This document shows positions 1-6,990 of a stretch of DNA of 12,889 nt, one piece after another. The stretch is from Saliniplasma sp046497075 (GTDB lineage: Archaea > Thermoplasmatota > Thermoplasmata > Halarchaeoplasmatales > Halarchaeoplasmataceae). Below the pieces are notes generated by a model. That model was not told where the DNA came from, ran no database searches, and saw nothing but the letters and a program-made list of their open reading frames with translations. Location: positions 1 through 12,889 of the forward strand of contig JAWOGF010000033.1 in NCBI GenBank assembly GCA_046497075.1, read 5' to 3'. The position numbers were made by a program, and so were the translations under genes. Within the stretch, counting starts at the first letter, position 1. The number at the start of each line of letters is the position of its first letter.

Positions 1-1605
1 GTAATATTCCTCCCATGTAGTGTTCATATACTCCCAGGCCTCAATGTTATTATAAAAAATATTCTTATCTTGAACGTTTTCATAAAGAGCTTCAGACACA
101 TTTTTGTAACGTTCATCTAGATTCACGTCTATAGACGTTCCTGGAAGTGGGGTCCCGGCAGCATCTACCGCCGTTACAGTGACCCATCTATAGTACCATG
201 TCCTGTTTCTAGAACCCTCAGGATCCTCGGTATCATCGGCGATTAGGAAAGGATCTGCTTCTTCCGGATTCCATTCATCTTGCGGGTATACACCATAGGA
301 GTCAAAGTCAGAATTTATCAATCTGATAGCAGATCGTTCAAGATTGGCATCCTGCATCCAAGTGTTATTATCAGTACTCTCGAACTCGCCCTCTCTTGGA
401 TCTGTATTAGCTGGTGTATAATCAACATCGATATGGCTGTTTATTACCGTCATCTCTGAATCTCTGACATTTATATCATTGTTGTATTGTGAAACTAGAT
501 TGATCTTTTCTACTTCGATCGACTTGTTTTCGCCGGAAACATCTTGGTTGTTCAGTCTAACGTCAAGATCTTTCAAGAAATATTCATCCCCTTCATGTTC
601 TCCCGTATAAAAATGATCGAGATCCATTTCCCAGATATCGCTATGTTCGTTTTTAAAGGTATCCGTATATTCTACTTCCACCGCTTCTTTCCAATCACCA
701 TTCACATTGTATTCTAAAGGACTTGAGGCAACGTATTCATCTTCTGTATCATATCTGACCTCTAGATAAAGAGTACTTATCCTATCATAGGGGTTCACAT
801 ATCTATATTCACCCACGCGGAACGGGGGTTCGTGGAGATACCATCCATCATCGATCAAGAGTTCCTCTCCCGGTCCAACCTCGTAAAACTCACCATCTTG
901 CTCGTTCATCTCGTCCCTAAAAGTCCTCCATTCCATCTCTCTGTCATTCAATGGACTGTTCCTGTAATAATCATTAATCTCGGAATCTTCTATCAATAAA
1001 TATGAATTTTGAGTGGCGGTTAATCTAGGACAGTCATTATTATCCTCAACTTTTAACGGATCAGTAAAAGGTACATCATCTATCCTATCAAAAGAAGAGT
1101 TCTTCATTACAAATTCGGAATCCTGGATATATATCCAACCAGGGAATCTGAATTGTGAATTCTCCTCCATCGTTATCTTAGAATCGTTACGAGCGGATAT
1201 ATTGGTTTTTATAAACGGTCTCAAAACATCATCATCTCTCAATTGAGTAGTAATAGTACTGTTCCATAGTTCGAGTGTTCCCCCATTCTTTACCTCTATC
1301 TCCAAAGGATTGTATTCATCGATCAATAGGGTCAATGTAGAACTGTTTATTTTTAAATGTCCATCACCTTGGATAACTATATCATAGTCTAGTTCTGTAG
1401 AACTGTTGATATAGACCATATCATCGATTACCCACTCATCATCGGATGTCAATTGCATGCTGTCTAGGCTGTTCTCCGAATCCGCGTCAAAATCTAGGTC
1501 TGTTTCAGAATGTCCACTCATAACCGGAACCAACACGCCAGTTACAAGTAAAAATAATATCGTCAAGCTCAAAATCTTCGAAAGGGCATTTTCGCTATCG
1601 TCCAT
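1..1605 (-). CDS. Secreted beta-helix-like surface protein, N-terminal part (cut by window edge)
   Basis: This frame runs without a stop for 535 codons from ATG 1605 to base 1, so the C-terminus lies outside the window. An in-frame ATG at 1617 exists, but GGTGAG sits just before the 1605 ATG at ribosome-binding distance, so I prefer 1605. Residues 10-32 form a hydrophobic signal peptide (LSLTILFLLVTGVLVPV). The mature part is acidic and Asn/Ser/Thr-rich. It has recurring short strands of the type 'NSTLTLLID', 'KNGGTLELWNSTI' and 'IYIQDSEFVMKNSSF', typical of right-handed parallel beta-helix (pectin-lyase-like) surface proteins of archaea. No catalytic motif is recognisable. It probably acts outside the cell as a surface or adhesive protein. 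The role is inferred from architecture only. Confidence 0.75.
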   Translation of the reverse strand, partial: MDDSENALSKILSLTILFLLVTGVLVPVMSGHSETDLDFDADSENSLDSMQLTSDDEWVIDDMVYINSSTELDYDIVIQGDGHLKINSSTLTLLIDEYNPLEIEVKNGGTLELWNSTITTQLRDDDVLRPFIKTNISARNDSKITMEENSQFRFPGWIYIQDSEFVMKNSSFDRIDDVPFTDPLKVEDNNDCPRLTATQNSYLLIEDSEINDYYRNSPLNDREMEWRTFRDEMNEQDGEFYEVGPGEELLIDDGWYLHEPPFRVGEYRYVNPYDRISTLYLEVRYDTEDEYVASSPLEYNVNGDWKEAVEVEYTDTFKNEHSDIWEMDLDHFYTGEHEGDEYFLKDLDVRLNNQDVSGENKSIEVEKINLVSQYNNDINVRDSEMTVINSHIDVDYTPANTDPREGEFESTDNNTWMQDANLERSAIRLINSDFDSYGVYPQDEWNPEEADPFLIADDTEDPEGSRNRTWYYRWVTVTAVDAAGTPLPGTSIDVNLDERYKNVSEALYENVQDKNIFYNNIEAWEYMNTTWEEYY

Positions 1606-1660
1606 ATTTCTCACCATGTGGAACCAATAATGGTATCACTTATCCTGTAGTCTCATCAAC

Positions 1661-1670
1661 CTATAAAAGA
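1661..1670 (-). promoter_or_regulatory. TATA box of the beta-helix protein gene
   Basis: On the minus strand this reads TCTTTTATAG. Its centre would place transcription start near 1639, about 34 nt before the preferred ATG at 1605. That leaves room for the GGTGAG ribosome-binding site. Confidence 0.5.
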
Positions 1671-1709
1671 GTTTGGTTTGTATCGGATGAATCTTGATCA
1701 GGTAAAGCT

Positions 1710-1735
1710 TTTTGAAGTAAAATTTTGAAGTAAAA
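1710..1735 (+). repeat. Perfect 13-nt tandem repeat upstream of the nitroreductase promoter
   Basis: The unit TTTTGAAGTAAAA occurs twice head to tail (1710-1722 and 1723-1735) and ends directly at the TATA box of the nitroreductase gene. Its position just upstream of TATA fits a pair of transcription factor sites. The function is inferred. Confidence 0.6.
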
Positions 1736-1744
1736 CATATAAAA
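1736..1744 (+). promoter_or_regulatory. TATA box of the nitroreductase gene
   Basis: CATATAAAA lies about 26 nt before position 1766, which leaves a leader of only a few nucleotides before ATG 1771. The transcript is likely leaderless or nearly so. Confidence 0.5.
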
Positions 1745-1770
1745 GACATGTATGATTAAGCTGTGGTAAG

Positions 1771-2316
1771 ATGGATATGTATAATGCGGTCAAAGGTAGG
1801 AGAAGTATTAGGAAGTATGAAGATAAAACAGTCCCCAACAAAATTTTAAAAAAATGCGTAAATGCTGGGAGATTGTCGCCCTCTGCCGCAAATAAACAAC
1901 CTCTAAAATTCATAACCATCACGAAAAGGCTGAAAGAAATTTTCTCATGCACCAACTGGGCCGGATATCTCGAATGGGAACCTGAAGAATCGGAGATGCC
2001 GAGGGCATATATAGCGATTATAAAAAAGAAAGATCATGGATGGGATATTGACGCGGGTATCGCTGCTCAGAGCATATGTCTAACAGCGTATTCAGAGGGG
2101 TTAGGGTCCTGCATATTGGGGAGTATAGACCGGGAAAAACTTAGTAAGATTTTACCCGTCCCTGAAGAGCACGAGATAAAATACCTCGTGGGGTTGGGTT
2201 ATCCATCCGAAAAAGCAGAAGTTGTTGAGTGTAAGAGGGATGTCGAGTATTATCATGAAGATGGAGTTCTCAAAGTACCTAAAAGACCAATAGAAGATAT
2301 ATGGATCAAATGGTGA
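1771..2316 (+). CDS. Nitroreductase-family FMN oxidoreductase
   Basis: The 181-residue product has the length of a short nitroreductase-family protein. It opens with the FMN-phosphate binding signature 'GRRSIRKYEDKTVP' (about residues 9-22). The second FMN motif 'LSPSAANKQP' follows near residue 37, and 'DAGIAAQSICLTAYSEGLGS' lies near residue 92, where this family packs the flavin and dimer interface. The ending 'GLGYPSEKAEV' is also typical. Members are homodimeric cytoplasmic flavoproteins using NAD(P)H, and the substrate cannot be read from sequence. The gene is monocistronic with its own promoter and a tandem-repeat candidate operator. An ATG two codons downstream is an alternative start. 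Confidence 0.9.
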   Translation: MDMYNAVKGRRSIRKYEDKTVPNKILKKCVNAGRLSPSAANKQPLKFITITKRLKEIFSCTNWAGYLEWEPEESEMPRAYIAIIKKKDHGWDIDAGIAAQSICLTAYSEGLGSCILGSIDREKLSKILPVPEEHEIKYLVGLGYPSEKAEVVECKRDVEYYHEDGVLKVPKRPIEDIWIKW

Positions 2317-2376
2317 TCTAGACTCGCTCCCATCCCATCATCCTAAAATTCACTTATTTTCATATTGTTACAATAG

Positions 2377-2386
2377 ATTTAAAAAG
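2377..2386 (+). promoter_or_regulatory. TATA box of the DP1 gene
   Basis: ATTTAAAAAG is centred about 26 nt before position 2408. That makes the transcript nearly leaderless for a start at 2417 and gives a short leader for a start at 2426. Confidence 0.45.
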
Positions 2387-2416
2387 ACTTATCTATCATT
2401 TGTTCGATGTATATTG

Positions 2417-3901
2417 ATGATAGGGATGCACGAGGAAATACTTCGAAAGATTACAAAAAAAAATACATTGTTATCTCCAGGGGCTTTGGAATGCCTCGAA
2501 AAACAGGATGATCCAAACTCTATCATGGAGAATATTTTGGAAGATAAAACCAACCTACCATTCCCCATCGGTAGGGATACCATCGAATCATTTGTTGAGG
2601 AAAACGGTGGATTTAGAAAAACATCTGAAACCTCTACTGAGGTAGAGGATGGTGAAGTACAGAATAAAATACAGGATTCAGCTACTCTCTCTAAAAATAT
2701 AGAAGTGATAAACGATATAACGGGAAATTCTACTTGTACCGGAGTTATAGACGATTTTACAAAATATTTTAACAGCCGCTATGAAAAGTTATGTTCCATC
2801 TTATCTAAAAGAAGAGAAAGTAACGGAACCCTAGATATAGCTTCAGCAAAAAAAAGGGAGGGGGAAGCAAAAGTCATGGCCATAGTAGGGGACATATACA
2901 AAACCAATAATGGAAATAAAATACTGAAATTAGAAGACCCTACAGGAACCATGCGGGGATTCGTTTCCTCCGGAAGCCCTGCTTACGAGAAAGATCTTCT
3001 GGAAGATGAAGTCGTATTGGCTATAGGTAGTGTTTGGGAAAAAAGAAAAGATTTCGATGTTACGTTGTCGATCGAAGAGATCATCAGGCCGGGTGTACCA
3101 AAGATACGTTCGAGATCAAAAAATGGTTTCGACGGTAAAATAGCCTTTATCGGTGATGTTCATGTCGGTAGTAATACATTCTTAAAGGATGAATGGAACC
3201 GATTCGTGGATTGGGTGAACTCAGATGATGAAAAGGCTAGAGATATCAAATATATTATCGTCTCCGGAGATCTCATCGATGGTATCGGTATATACCCCAA
3301 TCAAGAGGAGGAGCTAGAGATCGTCGACATCTATGACCAGTATAGAGAATTTGCAAGGATGGTAAAAAAACTACCAGACGACATAGCGATCGTAACGATT
3401 CCTGGTAATCACGACATCGTTAGGAATCCAGAACCACAACCGTGTTTACCCGAAGATATTCAGGAGATGTTTCCTGAAAACGTTCTCTTCTATGGAAATC
3501 CAGCTTTTATCGATATAGAGGGTTTGAAGATATTGTTATATCATGGAAGGAGCATTAACGACCTCTCAGATAAGCTGAATCAGGTAGACACAGATCATCC
3601 TGTTACCGCTATGAAAGAGATGATGAAAAGGAGACATCTAGTACCGTCTTATGGTGAAAAAACACCAATCGCCCCTGAAAGTGAGGACCTACTTGTGATA
3701 GATGAATTACCAGATATCTTCGTTACGGGCCACATCCACCGAACACAGGTTGAAGATTATCACGGAACCATAATGATAAACTCTTCAACATGGCAGGACC
3801 AGACGGAATATCAGAAGATGCGTGATATACAGCCAGACCCAGCGAAAGTTGTGATATTTGATCCGGTTTCAAATCAAATAACCGTTAAACAGTTTAACTA
3901 A
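2417..3901 (+). CDS. polB: DNA polymerase II small subunit DP1 (D-family, 3'-5' exonuclease)
   Basis: This is the small subunit of the euryarchaeal replicative polymerase PolD. It partners the catalytic subunit DP2, which is not in the window, and supplies Mre11-like proofreading exonuclease activity. About residues 1-60 form the helical N-terminal region, followed by a variable acidic linker. An OB-fold lies near residues 150-225 ('AIVGDIYKTNNGNKILKLED'). The calcineurin-like phosphoesterase core carries 'FIGDVHVGS' (about 245), 'SGDLIDGIGIYP' (about 290), 'IPGNHD' (about 330), 'LLYHGRS' (about 375) and 'TGHIHRT' (about 438). All metal-binding His/Asp motifs are intact, so it should be active. 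About 494 residues is normal for DP1. Start choice is open between TTG 2414, ATG 2417 and ATG 2426. I use 2417 because of promoter spacing. Confidence 0.95.
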   Translation: MIGMHEEILRKITKKNTLLSPGALECLEKQDDPNSIMENILEDKTNLPFPIGRDTIESFVEENGGFRKTSETSTEVEDGEVQNKIQDSATLSKNIEVINDITGNSTCTGVIDDFTKYFNSRYEKLCSILSKRRESNGTLDIASAKKREGEAKVMAIVGDIYKTNNGNKILKLEDPTGTMRGFVSSGSPAYEKDLLEDEVVLAIGSVWEKRKDFDVTLSIEEIIRPGVPKIRSRSKNGFDGKIAFIGDVHVGSNTFLKDEWNRFVDWVNSDDEKARDIKYIIVSGDLIDGIGIYPNQEEELEIVDIYDQYREFARMVKKLPDDIAIVTIPGNHDIVRNPEPQPCLPEDIQEMFPENVLFYGNPAFIDIEGLKILLYHGRSINDLSDKLNQVDTDHPVTAMKEMMKRRHLVPSYGEKTPIAPESEDLLVIDELPDIFVTGHIHRTQVEDYHGTIMINSSTWQDQTEYQKMRDIQPDPAKVVIFDPVSNQITVKQFN

Positions 3902-4025
3902 CAAGAGAATATCCCAGGATAGGTTCTGCTCAGAAAAACTCTCTAACTTCGTTTTCCTAACTGCTCGTTAAAATAATACAAAATTTAACTCGTGACGTAA
4001 ACACCCGTTCAAACCCCTTCCTCTA

Positions 4026-4042
4026 AAAACAAAAGAAAAAAA
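4026..4042 (-). terminator. T-rich terminator after the tRNA
   Basis: Directly behind the tRNA 3' end, the minus strand reads TTTTTTTCTTTTGTTTTT. Runs of T are the usual intrinsic termination signal of archaea. It would end the transcript that carries the CAT tRNA and perhaps S3Ae. Confidence 0.6.
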
Positions 4043-4172
4043 TGTCGGGGACGGGGTTTGAACCCGCGACCTCTAGATTTCCCAGGAAGAATACCTGTTA
4101 ATCTTTTTTATACTGGAACGCTTTTGTCATTCCCTATGAGTCTAGCGCTCCGCCAGGCTGAGCTACCCCGAC
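4043..4172 (-). tRNA. tRNA-Met(CAT), elongator type, with a 56-nt intron
   Basis: The acceptor stem GTCGGGG/CCCCGAC pairs perfectly, with discriminator A at 4043. The D arm, the anticodon stem CTAGA/TCTAG and the T arm (GCGGG/CCCGT type, loop TTCAAAC) are all present, and no CCA is encoded. The anticodon is CAT at 4138-4136. The loop CTCATA-A is interrupted after position 37 by an intron of 56 nt (about 4134-4079), the canonical archaeal position cut by the splicing endonuclease. The boundary may shift by one A. It is not the initiator, because the three G-C pairs of the initiator anticodon stem are missing. A tRNA-Ile2 with a modified CAT anticodon cannot be fully excluded. It lies 18 nt downstream of S3Ae on the same strand, so co-transcription is plausible. 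Confidence 0.88.
4079..4134 (-). other. tRNA intron at position 37/38
   Basis: Removing these 56 nt restores a normal 7-nt anticodon loop. The intron can form short internal pairings (GGAA with either of two TTCC stretches, and CAGG with CCTG). I therefore cannot assign the bulge-helix-bulge unambiguously by eye. Confidence 0.75.
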
Positions 4173-4190
4173 TTTGCGTTCAAAATATTA

Positions 4191-5102
4191 TTATTCCTCT
4201 TGATGAAGAGCGTTGATTATCTTTTCAGAGAATGCAGGACCTACTCCTTCAACATCGGTTAATTCTTCTTGGCTGGCTTCCTTCAATTCTTCAACGGATT
4301 TGTACCCGCCATCGTACAATTTCTCAGCCATGGTCGGACCTACGCCCTCTATATCCTGGAACTCCTCGACGACCTCGGGTTTGGTCTTCTTTTTTACTTC
4401 TTTTTCGACCTCTTCAGATCCTTCTTCAGGTTTCTCTTCGGCTTCTTCCTCAGCTTCCTTCTCCAGCTCTTCCTCGCTTACGATCTTTTCGTCCAGTTCC
4501 TCGTCGCTGGGGACAGAACGAACCTCCGACTTGCGTATCTCGACCCTTTTGAGTGGGTATATCTCTTTGGTCTCTTTCTTAACTTTCTTAGCCAGATTAC
4601 TGAAGATCATCTTGCTGACGAGTTCTGGTAATGTTGACTTCGGTACGACCTCCGTCAATATCTCCTCCATCTTTTTTCTGAGAGATTGTTTAATAGATGA
4701 ATTTATCCTTTTATCGGTAACCGATAAGATCTTTATCCTTACCTGATAACCTTCTTTCGTCCGCATATCGAAAACTGAATCTATCTTTGACCGTCTTCGC
4801 CTGGTCAACCTTCTTATGTAATCACTGGTCATATCATGGCCGATGAATCTAGTAACACATTCACCGCCTCTTACACCGTTTACTTTAAATTCTGCTTTGA
4901 TGTGAACCTTAGAAAAGTCGCCTGTTAAGTCCTGCATACTGATCGAAGCAGTCCGTCCTAACAATTCTTCCGGTTCGGCAGCAGGTGTCTCTCCAACGAT
5001 AGCCCCGTCGAACATATCTGGAGCCACTATTCTATACCAGCTCTTTGATTTCCATTTGTCTTTGACACGTCTTCCTGCACGCCTGGATTTTTGTCTAGCC
5101 AT
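4191..5102 (-). CDS. rps3ae: 30S ribosomal protein S3Ae with C-terminal helix-hairpin-helix extension
   Basis: Residues 1-205 match archaeal/eukaryotic S3Ae (eS1), a small-subunit protein. They show a basic N-terminus (MARQKSRRAGRR), 'WYRIVAPDMFDGAIVGET' near residue 22, and 'RRRRSKIDSVFDMRTKEGYQVRI' near residue 105. The family usually ends soon after this, at about 200-220 residues. Here a 40-residue Glu/Lys-rich linker (about 209-249) leads into a helix-hairpin-helix pair at 250-303, with 'IEGVGPTMAEKLYDGGYKS' and 'VEGVGPAFSEKI'. Such HhH pairs bind nucleic acid backbone non-specifically, so an extra RNA or DNA contact is likely (inference). GGAG lies 7 nt before ATG 5102. SerRS lies upstream on the same strand and a tRNA downstream. 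Confidence 0.93.
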   Translation of the reverse strand: MARQKSRRAGRRVKDKWKSKSWYRIVAPDMFDGAIVGETPAAEPEELLGRTASISMQDLTGDFSKVHIKAEFKVNGVRGGECVTRFIGHDMTSDYIRRLTRRRRSKIDSVFDMRTKEGYQVRIKILSVTDKRINSSIKQSLRKKMEEILTEVVPKSTLPELVSKMIFSNLAKKVKKETKEIYPLKRVEIRKSEVRSVPSDEELDEKIVSEEELEKEAEEEAEEKPEEGSEEVEKEVKKKTKPEVVEEFQDIEGVGPTMAEKLYDGGYKSVEELKEASQEELTDVEGVGPAFSEKIINALHQEE

Positions 5103-5142
5103 GGTTATTCTCCTTGAATTTTGAGGATTCTAAATCTTATCA

Positions 5143-5160
5143 TACCGAGTTACGTCGGTA
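5143..5160 (-). promoter_or_regulatory. Inverted repeat in the S3Ae upstream region
   Basis: TACCGA and TCGGTA (6 bp, perfectly complementary) flank a 6-nt spacer about 40-58 nt before the S3Ae start codon. It could be an operator at the transcription start or a small leader hairpin. The role is not shown. Confidence 0.35.
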
Positions 5161-5176
5161 AGGTAAATTGCAAGTA

Positions 5177-5190
5177 AATATAATTAATAT
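5177..5190 (-). promoter_or_regulatory. Possible TATA box of S3Ae
   Basis: The minus strand shows an AT-rich TTAATTATATTTAC type element that would give a start near 5155. A second AT-rich element closer to the gene (about 5126-5140) is an alternative. Its existence suggests that S3Ae need not rely on read-through from SerRS. Confidence 0.35.
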
Positions 5191-5223
5191 AACTACTTTT
5201 TGGTTGGTTCGAGGAGATTCGAG

Positions 5224-6741
5224 CTACAGCACTTCGATACCTTCGGGCATATCTCCGAATCTTTTAACGAATTTTTTCGGCCAATTTTGAGGATCTAATC
5301 CCTTCTGCGCCAAAAAGGCAGACGTCCACCTTTCGAGACCGATCCCCGTACAGCCAGAGTATAGTTCTTTAGTTTGAGATTTGATATTAAACGATTCTGT
5401 ATACTTTTTGAAAAGCGAAAGATTCTGGAATTCCAGCCATTCGCTTTTCTCTCTACCGCCGCGGAAAGGTAAATATGCTTCGAAATCAACAGTTCCCAAT
5501 TCTGTTCCTCCATCTTCCTCTTCCTCTCCCGCTTGTTGAAGATAGAATGGAGTTACATTTGCCATCCGCCACTCTAATTCTAAGACCTCTTCAAATACAT
5601 GAGTGTATCTCTCGATAAGTTTCTCTTTCAAATCTACCAACTGTTTTTTAGTACCGATATAAACAGGTTCTATCCTATGGAATTCGTCTACCCTTTCGAT
5701 ACCATGTCGTCCTCCCGATTCATACCTAGCACTTGGAATGGTTCGATCATAAACTAACACCGGTAAACTGCCATCAGAGATCGTACAGTTTTTTAGAGAC
5801 CAATAGATGACGGGGCACTGTGCATAACAAACTCCTGCGCGAGGGGCAGTTGTCATATCATCTAACTTATCTATAGGAACCTCTCGAGAAATCTTGATCT
5901 CATCGACTATCTCCTCCCACTCAGCAGGATCTCGTGTTTTAGGCTCTGAGAGATAGTAGGCCTCGTTAGGGATTCCTTCCATATGACCGGTATCGATCCA
6001 AACGTCGAAGGGCACCATCATACTTTCAATAACTTCTTCGAAACCAAGTGGTTCCAGAACTTCTGATACTGCTAAATCCCCCATAGTTTTCAATATCTTT
6101 GCTGCTTCAGGCCTGTAAAACCATTTCCCTTTGGTTGGACCTTTCTTGATCCACCCTCTCTCTTCCATAACCTTTGTAGGATCTTCATTCCAAACTATAT
6201 CTTTCTTCTCAGACCTCCAAACCAGTTCCCATTTCTCCTCCTTACCTTCATAATACTGATGATGGACTTTCTCTTTAACACGGTTGATTATCCGATCTAC
6301 AAAATTTCTACGAAGCTGGTCTTCCGTCAAACTAGCGACGGATATCGTACAATCATTCCCCTCTATCTTTATCTCATCAGTGTATGGTAATTCGATCTGA
6401 TCTTTTGGTTCCTGCTCCAGCACGAAATGTACCTGATATCTTCTTATTTTAATATCCCTTATTCCAACGTGATGTTTCATACCCATATCCTTGCTCAATT
6501 TTTTCCTTAATCTTACGAGTCCATCATGGGCTCTAACATATCTATCGGAGACCATCTTCAAGTGAAGGTCTGCATCTTCGATACTGTAATCTACAATAGA
6601 AGCTCCCTGGGATTCCACCCCTTGTGGTATCCCTCTTTTCAAAAGGTCTTCGTTGGCCTCCTTGATCACTTCATCGATATCCTCTTCAATATCTTCTATC
6701 TCCCCACTGAAGGAGAGCACCGCTTCCAGCTCGAACTCCAT
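5224..6741 (-). CDS. serS: Seryl-tRNA synthetase, rare methanogen type (type 2)
   Basis: This enzyme charges tRNA-Ser with serine using ATP. The 505-residue sequence is the type-2 form known from methanogens, not the usual bacterial/archaeal SerRS. It has a mixed alpha/beta N-terminal tRNA-binding domain (about 1-160) instead of a long coiled coil, then a class II core. Core landmarks are 'RAGVCYAQCPVIYW' (about 301), 'PSARYESGGRHGIERVDEFHRIEP' in separate pieces around 337-360 (motif 2 with its arginines) and 'GCTGIGLERW' (about 463, motif 3). Type-2 enzymes bind a catalytic zinc. Methanosarcina barkeri uses Cys306, Glu355 and Cys461, and here Cys309, Glu358 and Cys464 fall at a constant offset of 3. 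The start at 6741 fits a TATA box 25-30 nt upstream. The gene precedes S3Ae on the same strand with a 121-nt gap. Confidence 0.95.
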   Translation of the reverse strand: MEFELEAVLSFSGEIEDIEEDIDEVIKEANEDLLKRGIPQGVESQGASIVDYSIEDADLHLKMVSDRYVRAHDGLVRLRKKLSKDMGMKHHVGIRDIKIRRYQVHFVLEQEPKDQIELPYTDEIKIEGNDCTISVASLTEDQLRRNFVDRIINRVKEKVHHQYYEGKEEKWELVWRSEKKDIVWNEDPTKVMEERGWIKKGPTKGKWFYRPEAAKILKTMGDLAVSEVLEPLGFEEVIESMMVPFDVWIDTGHMEGIPNEAYYLSEPKTRDPAEWEEIVDEIKISREVPIDKLDDMTTAPRAGVCYAQCPVIYWSLKNCTISDGSLPVLVYDRTIPSARYESGGRHGIERVDEFHRIEPVYIGTKKQLVDLKEKLIERYTHVFEEVLELEWRMANVTPFYLQQAGEEEEDGGTELGTVDFEAYLPFRGGREKSEWLEFQNLSLFKKYTESFNIKSQTKELYSGCTGIGLERWTSAFLAQKGLDPQNWPKKFVKRFGDMPEGIEVL

Positions 6742-6764
6742 GTTAACCTAGATGGTATATTCAA

Positions 6765-6778
6765 TGCATATATAAGTA
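6765..6778 (-). promoter_or_regulatory. TATA box of serS
   Basis: The minus strand reads ATACTTATATATGC. Its centre lies about 30 nt before the ATG at 6741, which predicts a very short leader. Confidence 0.6.
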
Positions 6779-6948
6779 TTTTAGATGAATATAAGCGAGT
6801 AAGCGAGAACTTTGGATTTTATTGATTAAAAATCATTATGGATATTATCAATTTGATTCATCTCTTTATTTAGGTATCTTTCACTAAGGAAAAATTGACA
6901 AACTTTTATGATTTTGATTTAAACATTACATCATATATTTTCTTTCGA

Positions 6949-6961
6949 AAAATTTAAACAG
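6949..6961 (+). promoter_or_regulatory. TATA box of the CBS-V4R-roadblock unit
   Basis: AAAATTTAAACAG is centred about 26 nt before position 6981, so the leader to ATG 6991 is about 10 nt. GGGAT just before the ATG may help ribosome binding. An upstream ATG at 6981 is followed at once by a stop and cannot be the start. The rest of 6742-6948 is AT-rich; beyond the serS promoter, a short palindrome TGATTAAAAATCA at 6823-6835 and a doubled TAAGCGAG at 6792-6807, I see nothing in it. Confidence 0.5.
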
Positions 6962-6990
6962 TTATAGCCTTTATACTCTTATGGGATAAA

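Noticed and set aside
1013..1246. Plus-strand open frame inside the beta-helix gene
   Set aside because: It lies opposite a continuous 535-codon frame with signal peptide and promoter. It is not supported by any motif.
1698..1955. Minus-strand hydrophobic frame over the nitroreductase start
   Set aside because: It overlaps the well-supported nitroreductase and its promoter, and the hydrophobicity reflects the reverse complement of Lys/Asn-rich codons.
3932..3955. Hairpin with GAAAA/TTTTC downstream of DP1 as a terminator
   Set aside because: The stem is short and AT-only with an 11-nt or longer loop and no T-run after it. It could be chance in AT-rich sequence.
4043..4172. Initiator tRNA-Met
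   Set aside because: The anticodon stem CTAGA/TCTAG lacks the run of three G-C pairs of initiators.
4213..4746. Plus-strand open frames opposite S3Ae (Ser/Phe-rich)
   Set aside because: They are the antisense shadow of the Glu/Lys-rich linker and HhH part of S3Ae. They have no promoter or domain, and the composition simply mirrors GAA/GAG codons.
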